From Brevibacillus agri (lineage in GTDB: Bacteria; Bacillota; Bacilli; Brevibacillales; Brevibacillaceae), in NCBI RefSeq assembly GCF_004117055.1, contig NZ_CP026363.1:602001-666000 (forward strand): 64,000 nt of DNA, given 5' to 3'. The notes beneath the pieces were generated by a model. It ran no database searches and had not been told where the DNA came from. It saw only the letters and a list, made by a program, of their open reading frames with translations. Within the stretch, counting starts at the first letter, position 1; every line of letters begins with the position of its first letter. A program made the translations under genes and the position numbers. Below, piece by piece: positions 1 through 7,422 of this stretch.

Positions 1-49
1 TTTTAAGGATTCATCTATCACCGTTCCGTATGGATAAAGGGCTATATTT

Positions 50-123
50 CCTCGTAAATCCTCCAGTTACCCTCTTAAGTCCACCACCTGTCCGCTTACC
101 TTCTACACCTGTCCTCGTAAATC
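50..123. repeat. Pair of short direct repeats
   Basis: The 11-bp word CCTCGTAAATC occurs at 50-60 and 113-123, each followed by a similar CYTCCA-type tail, exactly 63 bp apart (six helical turns). It lies just upstream of a gene that might encode a replication initiator, so an iteron role is conceivable, but two copies are too few to claim an origin. Confidence 0.35.
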
Positions 124-294
124 TTCCACTTGTGAAAGGTAATGCAATCAGTGGGGAATCAGGACGTGGAGATATTGGGAGGAAGGTAGGCTTCCGTAAG
201 AATACAGGGAAATGCCTAGCCTAACTTTATAAGATATATTGCCAGATTGTTTGATTTTTTCATTATCATCGAAAACAGTATCGGAGTGCATAAT

Positions 295-1269
295 ATGGAA
301 ATTATATCCTCAAGCATGCCAAGAGGGCATCTAGCTTTTCATCTCTTGAGTGAGCGAGCATTGGATGCCATGAATCTATGCGGCAATCGGGGCAGGCTTT
401 CTAAAGGAAATTTGCCAGCAGAACGAGTATACCAATCCAGTAATAAAGAGGAGATAAGGTTACAACTGCCTTTTATAGACGGAAAGTACGAAGAAATTAC
501 GCAAAATGATCTAGACGTTTTACGGGCGATCACGATCCATTATGCAGAGATAAAGGAAATACATTGCCCATTTGCCACACCAGACCCCACGGAGTGGGTC
601 GATGAATCATTATCAGGTGCCCAGTTAAAAATAGTAGATTCCTCAGACATTTTTGACTTATGGCATGATGGAAAAGCCATTGCGATAGGCATTACTCCAG
701 AACAAATACGGAAGCGGCTTGGCAACGTGACAAATAAACAGCTTCCTACACCTACCATTACCCGTTCCCTACAACGCCTTTCACAGATGAGAGTGGAGGG
801 AATCTATAAGGTACGATCTGAAAAGGGAACACTTGATGTTCCGATCAATGGAACGCTGCTTCATTTTGAGATAGGAACAGGGGGTAACCATAGTATCGTG
901 TACAATATCTATTTTGCGACTCAATGGGGGCGACTCTATTTAAACAATGTCCAGTGGGGAAACCTCATCCGAATATATACACCAGATTATCTTACTCTTT
1001 CTAATGGGGCCAAGAATCTGTTCATGACAGTCATGGTATTTCCTAATCCCGTTTTCATTCGTAGGGAAGATACACTACTTTCCATGCTGGGAATTAAGAT
1101 TGGAAAAAATCGTAATAGAGCAGTACAAAATCTGGTTAGGTATGCAGACGAACTGGAACAACTTCAGATGATAACTTGGCAATGTAAGAACGGAACCTAC
1201 ACCATTGAGCGTTTGATCGACCCTGCCATTGTACCAGGAACAGAAGCAAAAGAAGATCAAGACTGGTAA
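295..1269 (+). CDS. Hypothetical protein, possible replication-initiator-like
   Basis: I do not recognise this 324-aa protein with certainty. I start it at ATG 295 because GGAG lies about 10 bases upstream; a longer reading from 247 adds a hydrophobic tail without a ribosome site. There is no signal peptide or membrane segment. The central part (about residues 130-180) has the alternating helix pattern of a winged helix, and the C-terminal part (about 230-290) reads as a second helical DNA-binding-like module, a layout seen in plasmid and element replication initiators. The pair of direct repeats upstream fits that idea weakly. It is followed 15 bp later by a 35-aa gene in the same operon. 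Function is inferred only. Confidence 0.55.
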   Translation: MEIISSSMPRGHLAFHLLSERALDAMNLCGNRGRLSKGNLPAERVYQSSNKEEIRLQLPFIDGKYEEITQNDLDVLRAITIHYAEIKEIHCPFATPDPTEWVDESLSGAQLKIVDSSDIFDLWHDGKAIAIGITPEQIRKRLGNVTNKQLPTPTITRSLQRLSQMRVEGIYKVRSEKGTLDVPINGTLLHFEIGTGGNHSIVYNIYFATQWGRLYLNNVQWGNLIRIYTPDYLTLSNGAKNLFMTVMVFPNPVFIRREDTLLSMLGIKIGKNRNRAVQNLVRYADELEQLQMITWQCKNGTYTIERLIDPAIVPGTEAKEDQDW

Positions 1270-1284
1270 GGAGTGAGCCAAGCC

Positions 1285-1392
1285 ATGACAGAATGGGATG
1301 AAAAAGAACAATATCTGCTGTTTATTAAGCTCCTAGCTGATTTGATACAAGAAGAGGTAGATAAGAGAAATACCGAACAGATTGCCAGCTAA
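1285..1392 (+). CDS. Small hypothetical protein (35 aa)
   Basis: A 35-codon frame starting MTEWDEKEQY and ending in TAA just before a strong terminator. AAGGAG at 1268-1273 gives a good ribosome site. The peptide is acidic and predicted helical. Its tight spacing behind the 324-aa gene and ahead of the hairpin suggests a real downstream partner in the same transcript. No function can be assigned. Confidence 0.5.
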   Translation: MTEWDEKEQYLLFIKLLADLIQEEVDKRNTEQIAS

Positions 1393-1434
1393 GCAAAAAG
1401 GGAACCAACTCAAGATGAGCGGTTCCCTTTTTGC
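1393..1434. terminator. Bidirectional rho-independent terminator
   Basis: A perfect 14-bp stem (GCAAAAAGGGAACC at 1393-1406 pairing with 1421-1434) with a 14-nt loop. A/T runs on both arms let it work for the plus-strand operon to the left and the minus-strand gene to the right. Confidence 0.9.
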
Positions 1435-1454
1435 TTTATCTTCTGTCTAATGAT

Positions 1455-2561
1455 CTACATTCCGTTGTTGTATCTGACCAGTTGTTCTTCATTGCCGTTG
1501 TCATACTTGGCTAGAACTAAGCCAATATGCGGGGCATAGTATTTGGTTACGGTTGCTTTTCCATCTTTATCAGAAAGCTCTTCCGTCACTTCTATGCAAT
1601 TTTTGAATGTTCCGGCAGGTGTTGTCACTTCTTGGTCAACTGCAGTAATTTCTCCTGTAATCTTACTGTTTTCGCCCTGATCACTGACCCAGTTAGATTC
1701 CGATGTGGTCAATAGAATATGTTCCGTAGAATCTGTACGGTCTAAAAGAGTATTGTAAGACTGAACTTGCATAATCGTGTTTGAGCTAACCGAATACACT
1801 GTTTCCAATAGAGAAGTAGGTGTAAGGGATGGGTTATTGTCTGTTATGGTGACCTTTTTTGTGACAGAAAATTGGTTTCCAGCTACCCCATTATTCATGG
1901 CGTGAGTAACTTCCAGCGAATTCATGATGACTTTCCCATCTTTATCGTACATATTGTAGCTACGCTCTGACATATGTTTAGTTGGGAAATATTCGGTCAG
2001 GTTGATAGCTTCGATTTCTGCTTTACTCGGAGTACCAGAACCAATCAGTAGCCCATAAAGTAAAAATGGTAAGATGGCTGCCGCCACGCCTTTCCAGCTA
2101 GTTCCACCAGCGTCTTTGATTTTGTTTAGCAGAGTAGATGGGTCATTTTGCTGGCTCTTAATGGCAGTGATTTTTTTCTGTGCATGGTTATAGTACATGG
2201 TATTGCCCAAAAATCCACAAAAGACAGCTAAAGCGGCAGTAGCAGATATGGGACTGTGAAAGAGAAACCGTTCGGCAATGATATAAAAGACAGCAAGAAT
2301 GAGGACTTGGAGGTACATTTTTCTGTACCCCATCCAATAAATGTTCCCAATAAATGCTGCCCAGTTCCAACTTGCACGATTGCCGCTTGTTTTCTTCCAC
2401 TTTGACAAGTAGTAATCAGCGTTATGCCCGATAAACAGACGAAGCTCTGTATCCAGAGTGGCAGTCTGTTGGTATGCTAAAGGTGAAGATTCTTGGGTAA
2501 CCGCCAATGGAATATCTATTTCTTCTCTATTATCCATATCGTTTCGGTTTGTGTTTTCCAT
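1455..2561 (-). CDS. DUF2628-family membrane protein
   Basis: A 368-aa protein. The region around residues 40-110 has the SWNWAAF/WMGYRKMY signature typical of DUF2628 proteins, followed by two closely spaced hydrophobic helices (about 85-125) and another near 160-180. The remaining roughly 190 residues are hydrophilic, beta-rich and probably extracytoplasmic. GGGGGA lies about 9 bases before ATG 2561. A 51-aa gene ends 18 bp upstream and also begins with MENT, suggesting a small operon. Family function is unknown; a sensor or envelope role is only a guess. Confidence 0.75.
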   Translation of the reverse strand: MENTNRNDMDNREEIDIPLAVTQESSPLAYQQTATLDTELRLFIGHNADYYLSKWKKTSGNRASWNWAAFIGNIYWMGYRKMYLQVLILAVFYIIAERFLFHSPISATAALAVFCGFLGNTMYYNHAQKKITAIKSQQNDPSTLLNKIKDAGGTSWKGVAAAILPFLLYGLLIGSGTPSKAEIEAINLTEYFPTKHMSERSYNMYDKDGKVIMNSLEVTHAMNNGVAGNQFSVTKKVTITDNNPSLTPTSLLETVYSVSSNTIMQVQSYNTLLDRTDSTEHILLTTSESNWVSDQGENSKITGEITAVDQEVTTPAGTFKNCIEVTEELSDKDGKATVTKYYAPHIGLVLAKYDNGNEEQLVRYNNGM

Positions 2562-2579
2562 ATTTAGGAATCCCCCGTA

Positions 2580-2735
2580 TCATTCATTATTAGAATCGTC
2601 TATTAGCTGAGCATCTAATTTTATCGAATCTACTTCAAAACCCCTAGCAAACCACTCAGGTAAGAACTTCTCGGTGCATTCGACTTTTGCCCCGTTTTCT
2701 TTATTTACCATGACATAGATTTTTGTGTTTTCCAT
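2580..2735 (-). CDS. Small hypothetical protein (51 aa)
   Basis: Starts MENTKIYVMVNKENG with AAGGGATGA as ribosome site and ends 18 bp before the DUF2628 gene, presumably in one transcript. The sequence is soluble, mixed alpha/beta, with one cysteine (residue 20). The first residues resemble the start of the downstream protein, which may reflect duplication of the translation-initiation region. No known family recognised. Confidence 0.55.
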   Translation of the reverse strand: MENTKIYVMVNKENGAKVECTEKFLPEWFARGFEVDSIKLDAQLIDDSNNE

Positions 2736-2878
2736 GTTCGCTCATCCCTTCTAAATTGGAAAAAGTAGTATAAAACTAATATACAATACTCATGAGTACA
2801 ATTAAAGATCTGTGTTTTGACTTCCTGTTACTGTTTTGCATTGTCCCGCTTCTCTAGTCTGATAGAGAGGTGGTTGCG

Positions 2879-3241
2879 GTGTCGGCATTTCTAAAGTCAG
2901 TGGGTGAACGGATTCGTTCTATACGAAAAGCGCAAGACTTAACACAGGAAGCCCTTGCAGAAAAAGCTGGTCTCCATTACTCCTACATTGGCGGTGTGGA
3001 GCGGGGAGATCGGAATATCTCGCTTGAAACACTGGAAAAGATTATTGATGCACTGGGAGTATTGCCGGTTGAAATATTCCTGTTCGATTATGCTGATACT
3101 GAACAGGAGCAAATTGATAAGAAACAGGTATTGGAAGCTCTCAATTCATTGTTGATTGGACGCAATCTTCAAGAAGTTAAGCTGGTTCATCGGCTCACAA
3201 AAGACATACTGGCAACTATTGACGAACAGAAAAACCTATGA
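2879..3241 (+). CDS. XRE/SinR-type transcriptional regulator
   Basis: A 120-aa DNA-binding protein. Residues about 5-65 form a classic Cro/CI helix-turn-helix with the LTQEALAEKAGLH and YIGGVERGDRNIS segments usual in SinR-like repressors, followed by a short helical C-terminus that probably dimerises. I choose GTG 2879 rather than GTG 2870 because GAGAGG at 2865-2870 then sits 8 bases upstream. It stands alone, divergent from the minus-strand 51-aa gene, as expected for a local repressor of an accessory region. Its targets are not visible. Confidence 0.85.
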   Translation: MSAFLKSVGERIRSIRKAQDLTQEALAEKAGLHYSYIGGVERGDRNISLETLEKIIDALGVLPVEIFLFDYADTEQEQIDKKQVLEALNSLLIGRNLQEVKLVHRLTKDILATIDEQKNL

Positions 3242-3262
3242 ATTATAGAAGTGACACGATTA

Positions 3263-3290
3263 GCCCCATTCCTCAAGCAGAGGATGGGGC
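3263..3290. terminator. Hairpin between convergent genes
   Basis: GCCCCATTCCTC pairs with GAGGATGGGGC (one bulged T) around a 5-nt loop, between the regulator gene and the 3' end of the coiled-coil gene. The T run is weak, so termination strength is uncertain. Confidence 0.5.
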
Positions 3291-3557
3291 ATTGCTATTA
3301 TTGGCGTACTTCAGCCTATGAGCGAGGGTGTTCTTCTCCAGTTTCACATGAAGAAGCTGGAGTTGGGCTTGTTGGTTCTTGTGGTGAATGTCGGTCAGTA
3401 CGTCTTTGAGCGTTTCAAGGTGCAGATTGCTGGCATTCGTGTAGGCGTAAGTGAGCGTGGATTCGATCATCTGGTTGTAGGTTTCAATTTGTGCTACCAG
3501 GTGATCTTCTTCGTCAATAAGATGCTCATAGCGTTCGGAAGCTTTTTGGGTGTTCAT
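3273..3557 (-). CDS. Small coiled-coil protein
   Basis: A 94-aa protein, strongly helical with heptad-like spacing of Leu/Ile and many Glu, Gln and His, so probably a coiled coil over residues 10-85. AAAAGGGGATGAATTGAA precedes ATG 3557 on the minus strand, a convincing ribosome site. There is no signal peptide. It lies convergent to the XRE regulator and divergent from the retron region. I know no function. Confidence 0.6.
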   Translation of the reverse strand: MNTQKASERYEHLIDEEDHLVAQIETYNQMIESTLTYAYTNASNLHLETLKDVLTDIHHKNQQAQLQLLHVKLEKNTLAHRLKYANNSNAPSSA

Positions 3558-3785
3558 TTCAATTCATCCCCTTTTTGCTGATGAAGCGGGGAAATCCCGC
3601 TTTTTTGGCATTTTTTCAGCAGGGGAGCGGGAAGTAAAGAGGGGGAGATAATTTTATAGCAAGATAAAACCTGGCGCTTTGTTTACATTTTGGTAATGTA
3701 ATGAGAAGTAATGAATTGCACAGGTTATAGAGATATTAGGTAAGAGCATAGTCAATTAAATATCATGTCTTGTTATTTGAATATA

Positions 3786-3808
3786 AATTTTCGCAAATAG
3801 CGAAAATT
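3786..3808. promoter_or_regulatory. Palindromic operator candidate ahead of retron
   Basis: AATTTTCGC (3786-3794) and GCGAAAATT (3800-3808) form a perfect 9-bp inverted repeat with a 5-bp spacer. TTTACA at 3812-3817 right after it could be a -35 box. The position, about 40 bp before the structured leader, suits an operator bound by the cassette's own XRE protein (inference). Confidence 0.45.
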
Positions 3809-3848
3809 CTATTTACAAATAGGTTTATACATAGTACTCTATAAATGC

Positions 3849-4091
3849 AGCGAAACGTTGATAGACTGATAGAGTCAACGGGTCATCTCCCATCGGATGG
3901 AGTGTACTGTACACTCGAGGAATACTGTAGAGGTATTCTACATTTTAGGGGCCGCATGTGGTTCGACCACCGTCATGCAGCGCCGCAACGTGCGCCGGGA
4001 GAGGCGCACGTTCAGAAATAAGTTAGGTAGGTGCCCAGCATGCACCATCTTCTTCTCGGGAGGGAACTAAGCCCAAAATCCTCTTAGTTCC
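3849..4091 (+). ncRNA. Probable retron msr-msd non-coding RNA region
   Basis: Between the operator-like palindrome and the first small gene lies about 250 bp dense in hairpins and without a credible gene: CGTTGA/TCAACG (3856-3880), GAGTGTA/TACACTC (3900-3916), GAATAC/GTATTC (3920-3938), a GCAT+GTGGT stem (3954-3978), a 10-bp AACGTGCGCC stem (3987-4012), GGTGC/GCACC (4030-4046) and GGAACTAAG/CTTAGTTCC (4063-4091). Retron RTs copy a structured RNA encoded upstream, and an AGC that could hold the branching guanosine occurs at 3849. I could not find a long a1/a2 pairing, so exact ends are unknown. Confidence 0.6.
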
Positions 4092-4106
4092 AGAAGGAGA
4101 ATATTT

Positions 4107-4289
4107 ATGAACAAAAAATTGCTGTCCTTGCTGGGCATCCCAACAGTATCCAGAAATTCCAGAAAAGCTCAGAAAAAAAGTAGTGTGCAATTGAAACGGA
4201 AAATCTTTCAATTCTCGTTTAAAAGTCTAGAGGTTCTATCCCTCATACTAAGAATTGCGCACATTATTTTTGAGTTTCTAAAAAAGTAA
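4107..4289 (+). CDS. Small basic hydrophobic peptide of the retron cassette
   Basis: A 60-aa peptide with AGAAGGAG 8 bases before ATG 4107. The first half is strongly basic (about ten Lys/Arg); residues 38-57 are hydrophobic and helical (LEVLSLILRIAHIIFEFL) ending in two lysines, as in small membrane-active peptides. It lies between the structured RNA and the XRE gene. In tripartite retrons the third component is usually the effector, so this peptide is a candidate toxin; that role is inference. It could also be a leader peptide. Confidence 0.6.
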   Translation: MNKKLLSLLGIPTVSRNSRKAQKKSSVQLKRKIFQFSFKSLEVLSLILRIAHIIFEFLKK

Positions 4290-4306
4290 TTAGGATGCTG
4301 TGGCAT

Positions 4307-4341
4307 GGGAAACCTACCTAATTTTAATTTTCCCCTTTTTT
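4307..4341 (+). terminator. Attenuator-like hairpin between peptide and XRE genes
   Basis: GGGAAA (4307-4312) pairs with TTTCCC (4329-4334), followed by C and a run of six T. The stem is short and the loop long, so it would be leaky. The loop holds CCTACCTAA, complementary to TTAGGTAGG at 4023-4031 in the leader. Confidence 0.35.
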
Positions 4342-4367
4342 ATTGGTTCGAAAGGATGATTGTAATG

Positions 4368-4685
4368 ATAGGTGATGTGCTAAAAAAAACTCGTGCGATC
4401 TATGGTTACAAAGCAACTGAGATGAGTTCTAAACTTGGGATTTCCAGTAGTTACCTATCGGAGATAGAAAATAATAAAAAGCAGCCGTCATTAGAACTAC
4501 TTCAAAGATACTCGGAAATTTTAGGTATCAGGCTGTCATCATTAATATTACTTTCTGAAAATTTAGAAAACGCAACTAAGCGAAATAAGAGCCAGGAATT
4601 TATTAAAAAAATGATGCTTGGGTTAATTAATTCAATGTCAAAAGATGAGGGTGCTTTTGATGAGTTTGAAGAAGAAAAGGTATGA
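4368..4685 (+). CDS. XRE-family regulator of the retron cassette
   Basis: A 105-aa protein with a helix-turn-helix over residues 3-60 (SSKLGISSSYLSEIENNKK core) and an acidic tail. ATG 4368 is preferred because AAAGGATG precedes it by about 9 bases; upstream methionines lack this. Its end overlaps the RT start by 26 bp, showing translational coupling. An HTH partner directly before the RT matches what is described for type VI-like retrons, recalled from the retron classification and not checked. It may repress the cassette or be the protein that senses the msDNA. Confidence 0.8.
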   Translation: MGDVLKKTRAIYGYKATEMSSKLGISSSYLSEIENNKKQPSLELLQRYSEILGIRLSSLILLSENLENATKRNKSQEFIKKMMLGLINSMSKDEGAFDEFEEEKV

Positions 4686-5619
4686 TCTTAATCAATGCGC
4701 TTTATATAAATGTAGAGGTAAAGGTCGTTTAGCATACCTTCTTCACATGAACAAAGAAGAATTTGATAACCTTGAAAAATTGATAGAGTATTACTCATTT
4801 ACTACAGATAAGAATGATGGAGATAAAAGACTAATAACCGCTCCTAGAAATAACTTAAAAAAGATTCAAAAACGAATATTAAAATTAATTACATTTGTCA
4901 AGAGACCCGAATGGCTTATTTCGGGTGAACGTGGAAAAAATTATATTGACAACGGGAAATTTCATCAGCAATCACATTATCTTTTAACAATGGATATTAA
5001 GAAGTTCTACGAAAATTGTAAGAGAGAATTTGTGTATAGATTCTTTCGATATACAATGTGTATGTCTGGTGATATTGCGGAAATTTTAACTAATATAGTT
5101 ACACTCGAGCAAAAAATACCAACAGGATGTCCGACTAGTCAATTGATAGCGTATTATGCATATCAAGAGATGTTTGAGAATATTAAAAAAATTGCTAACA
5201 AATATAATTGTGTTTTTACATTGTACGTTGATGATATGACTTTTTCTAGTAAAAGGCCATTTAATCCTGACAAACTTAGAAATGAAATTGATATTGAACT
5301 GAGAAAATATGGGCATAGGCCGAAATATAGTAAAGTTCAATATTATTCAAGAAATAGCAATAAGCTTGTTACTGGCGTTGTTATTTCTAAAGATCATAAT
5401 CTTTTGGTAGCAAACAAATTACAGAAGAAGATATACGATAATGCCATGAAGTTGAAGAAAGTAAATGGTAATAAAAAAGAAGCTAAGATTGCGTATCAAC
5501 TAGAAAGTGATCTTCGTTCATTAAAAGGACAATTACAGGCTGCAAGGAATGTGAAAAAGGGAATATTCCCAGAGATAAACCGCTTGGTAGAAAACAGTAT
5601 GATTAATTTATCGAAATAG
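4660..5619 (+). CDS. Retron-type reverse transcriptase
   Basis: A 319-aa RT, the usual retron length. Catalytic aspartates are D112 (TMDIKKFY) and the YVDD box at 189-192. Two retron hallmarks are present: an NAxxH-like motif as NGKFH at 98-102 and VTG at 237-239. The PTGCPTS segment near 160 is the usual primer/dNTP motif. The lysine-rich C-terminus should bind its own RNA. ATG 4660 is chosen because GAGGG lies 8-9 bases upstream. The enzyme would make msDNA from the RNA encoded at about 3.85-4.09 kb, as part of an anti-phage cassette. Strong AT richness and position in an island suggest acquisition by transfer. Confidence 0.93.
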   Translation: MSLKKKRYDLNQCALYKCRGKGRLAYLLHMNKEEFDNLEKLIEYYSFTTDKNDGDKRLITAPRNNLKKIQKRILKLITFVKRPEWLISGERGKNYIDNGKFHQQSHYLLTMDIKKFYENCKREFVYRFFRYTMCMSGDIAEILTNIVTLEQKIPTGCPTSQLIAYYAYQEMFENIKKIANKYNCVFTLYVDDMTFSSKRPFNPDKLRNEIDIELRKYGHRPKYSKVQYYSRNSNKLVTGVVISKDHNLLVANKLQKKIYDNAMKLKKVNGNKKEAKIAYQLESDLRSLKGQLQAARNVKKGIFPEINRLVENSMINLSK

Positions 5620-5904
5620 TATACATATTGAGCATGCAAAAGGCCGACGCAAAGTGGAACCGAATAATGGGACTTAACTGACCAAAGTGTATTTCATTAT
5701 AATTTATACATGGAGAATTATTAAAATCTGCGAATCTTGCTGAAAAAGGAATATGGACCACATCTTTGTTTGAAAAGGTAAGAGGTAATAAATAGTGGTT
5801 AGCTATACATGTATAAGAAGTGTAAGTTTGAGGAGGGAAGCATCAGACCTCCTCTTTTAGTATTTTTCAGATGTGGGTGGTCAAAATTGGGAGGAAAAAA
5901 TTTA
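5620..5904. other. Intergenic stretch with possible gene tail and terminator
   Basis: No complete gene. A frame at about 5710-5793 without a start reads GELLKSANLAEKGIW and onward to TAG, which looks like the C-terminal end of a lost gene. A hairpin at 5830-5858 closes the region. Confidence 0.3.
5830..5858. terminator. Rho-independent terminator
   Basis: GAGGAGG pairs with CCTCCTC (5848-5854) and is followed by TTTTAGTATTTTT. It can end transcripts from the retron side and, less well, from the minus-strand gene. Confidence 0.6.
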
Positions 5905-6579
5905 CTAGTCAACCGTATTACGAAGCTTTGAAATCATTTCTTGTTCTAATTCGTACTGCTCAGTAAAATGTTGAAGCCATAAATATCCGATTCCGATAGA
6001 CACTAGAATAGGAGTGATACTTTCAAATATATTCCCAACAAGCAATGGAGAGAGTGTACCGGAAATTGCGGCGTATAAACTTACTCTAGCCTTCACTTGT
6101 TTAACTGTAGCTGTTCCATTTAACAGATGATACATAAACCAGAGGACAGTATTGACACCGCATAACGCTAATATAAGTTTTAGATCAAGACCATTTCCAT
6201 GTACGCCTGATAATAAAATAGGCGTGTAAATAATGAGTGAAACATAAATCGCGAAGTAACTGATACAGAATAAATACGATCTATGACTGAAAACTTTTAT
6301 AATCTCAACAGGAATTTTATTGGGGCCAATTATAAATTTGGGTAGCCATACAGGACTAAATTTAAACATTCCAAGTATAAGAACTGTAATCCAGATAGTT
6401 GATAGAGTAGAGGCAGCCATTTTATCTGGAATTATTAGTGATTTGTTCATAGGAACTATTATGGCAGCAGAGCCAAACATAACATATACTCCTCGTAGAA
6501 AACCAAAATAACTTGGGGTGAAAATCCAGTTATAAAAGCTCTCTAAAAACGAAAAAAAACATCTAAAAAAATATAACAA
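5905..6579 (-). CDS. Multi-pass membrane protein of unknown function
   Basis: A 224-aa protein with about five to six hydrophobic helices (roughly residues 20-45, 55-80, 100-125, 132-152, 168-185, 185-205) and a short charged C-terminus. The start is a TTG at 6579 with GGAGGG 6 bases upstream; no ATG fits better. AT-rich codon use matches the neighbouring retron genes and not the core genes to the right. It is transcribed toward the retron. No family recognised; a membrane effector of a defence module is possible but unsupported. Confidence 0.6.
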   Translation of the reverse strand: MLYFFRCFFSFLESFYNWIFTPSYFGFLRGVYVMFGSAAIIVPMNKSLIIPDKMAASTLSTIWITVLILGMFKFSPVWLPKFIIGPNKIPVEIIKVFSHRSYLFCISYFAIYVSLIIYTPILLSGVHGNGLDLKLILALCGVNTVLWFMYHLLNGTATVKQVKARVSLYAAISGTLSPLLVGNIFESITPILVSIGIGYLWLQHFTEQYELEQEMISKLRNTVD

Positions 6580-6659
6580 TAGTATCCCTCCATGAATAAA
6601 AGAATGCTATATGTTACGAAATTAGAAGAGTTTGGTTTCGTTGCAGATTTTCAAAACTC

Positions 6660-6940
6660 GGTGAGCTGTGAACGCTCACCAAAATGTTGACCACTTTGCT
6701 CATCATAAAGTTACCCACCTGACAGTTTGAGCACACGTCATCATTTTCACACCTAATTGCAAATGTTTTTACTGAGCCAAGGATCGTCAAGGGCTTGCGT
6801 AGCAAGGGGTTTACCCTTTATCCTTGACGATCCTTGGTGCAGGAAATAAAATGCTACTTTGTGTGAAAAAAAGCATCGTAGGTGGTCAACTCGAAGATGA
6901 GCGTTTGCTCCAAAAATGGTCAACTTTTTGATTAGCATTC
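6660..6940. mobile_element. Palindromic IS21-like remnant (solo ends, no transposase)
   Basis: Left part contains TTGACCAC, a CTCATCA segment and AAGTTACCCACCT; the reverse complement of 6880-6930 carries the same order (AAGTTGACCA, CTCATCTTCGA, GTTGACCACCT). Repeated TTGACCA blocks in inverted orientation are typical of IS21-family ends. Between them are TTTCACAC/GTGTGAAA and a perfect 16-bp stem (6777-6792 with 6822-6837). No transposase genes istA or istB remain, so this is a MITE-like derivative. Confidence 0.55.
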
Positions 6941-6963
6941 ACAGTGAGCCGTATCACAAATAG
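6940..6963 (+). repeat. Module-junction repeat A (reads HSEPYHK-stop)
   Basis: First of four same-orientation copies. Codons CAC AGT GAG CCG TAT CAC AAA TAG. It abuts the right end of the IS21-like remnant and precedes the 86-aa gene. Downstream it shares TAGTG-TAAA-CA-AA with copy C. Confidence 0.65.
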
Positions 6964-7054
6964 TGGTAAACCAGAAAATAGAATTTGTTGTTGATAAATT
7001 CTACATTGAAAAGTTGCTAGAATAATGCCTACCATTTATCAGGAGGGAGTTACT

Positions 7055-7315
7055 ATGATTGAGGTGGTTTGGGGTAGAATAAAAGATTGTGAAGGTCAAG
7101 TATTCCGGCAACTTAGAGGCGGAGAATTTTTTTATCAGGTCAAAGGTAATGTTATTGAGTTGAGCAGAACTAACCGTTCAGTATCAAAAAGCACCTTTCA
7201 AGAAGCACTAAAATATGTTCCACTTGAAAATACTGTGCCAGTACAAAATCTCCAGGCTCCGTCGTATTTGTTTGCAATTTTAATGGACAATAGGATTAGA
7301 AAGGGTGATTGGTAG
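7055..7315 (+). CDS. Small defence-island protein (86 aa)
   Basis: Start MIEVVWGRIKDCEGQ at ATG 7055 with AGGAGGGAG 5-9 bases upstream; the earlier ATG 7025 lacks a site. The body contains the pattern GQVF...GGEFFY.V.GN.I..SRTNRS..KS.F..AL..VPL, and ends PSYLFAILMDNRIRKGDW. I believe proteins of this pattern occur near restriction genes, from memory only. It follows junction repeat A and was separated from the type III/Hachiman genes by the IS256 insertion. The trailing RIR and tryptophans suggest nucleic-acid contact, which is inference. Confidence 0.65.
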   Translation: MIEVVWGRIKDCEGQVFRQLRGGEFFYQVKGNVIELSRTNRSVSKSTFQEALKYVPLENTVPVQNLQAPSYLFAILMDNRIRKGDW

Positions 7316-7422
7316 ACTTTATTAACCAATTTGTAGTTTTCCCAAAGTATAACATCATTGAAAAGTAGCCTGTCCAATCTCCTACGAAATTGTTGGGAAC
7401 CCTGTAGTTTTTTGATATTCTT

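Noticed and set aside
30-224. 64-codon frame at the left edge
   Set aside because: Proline-rich reading of the repeat region, no ribosome site, no family.
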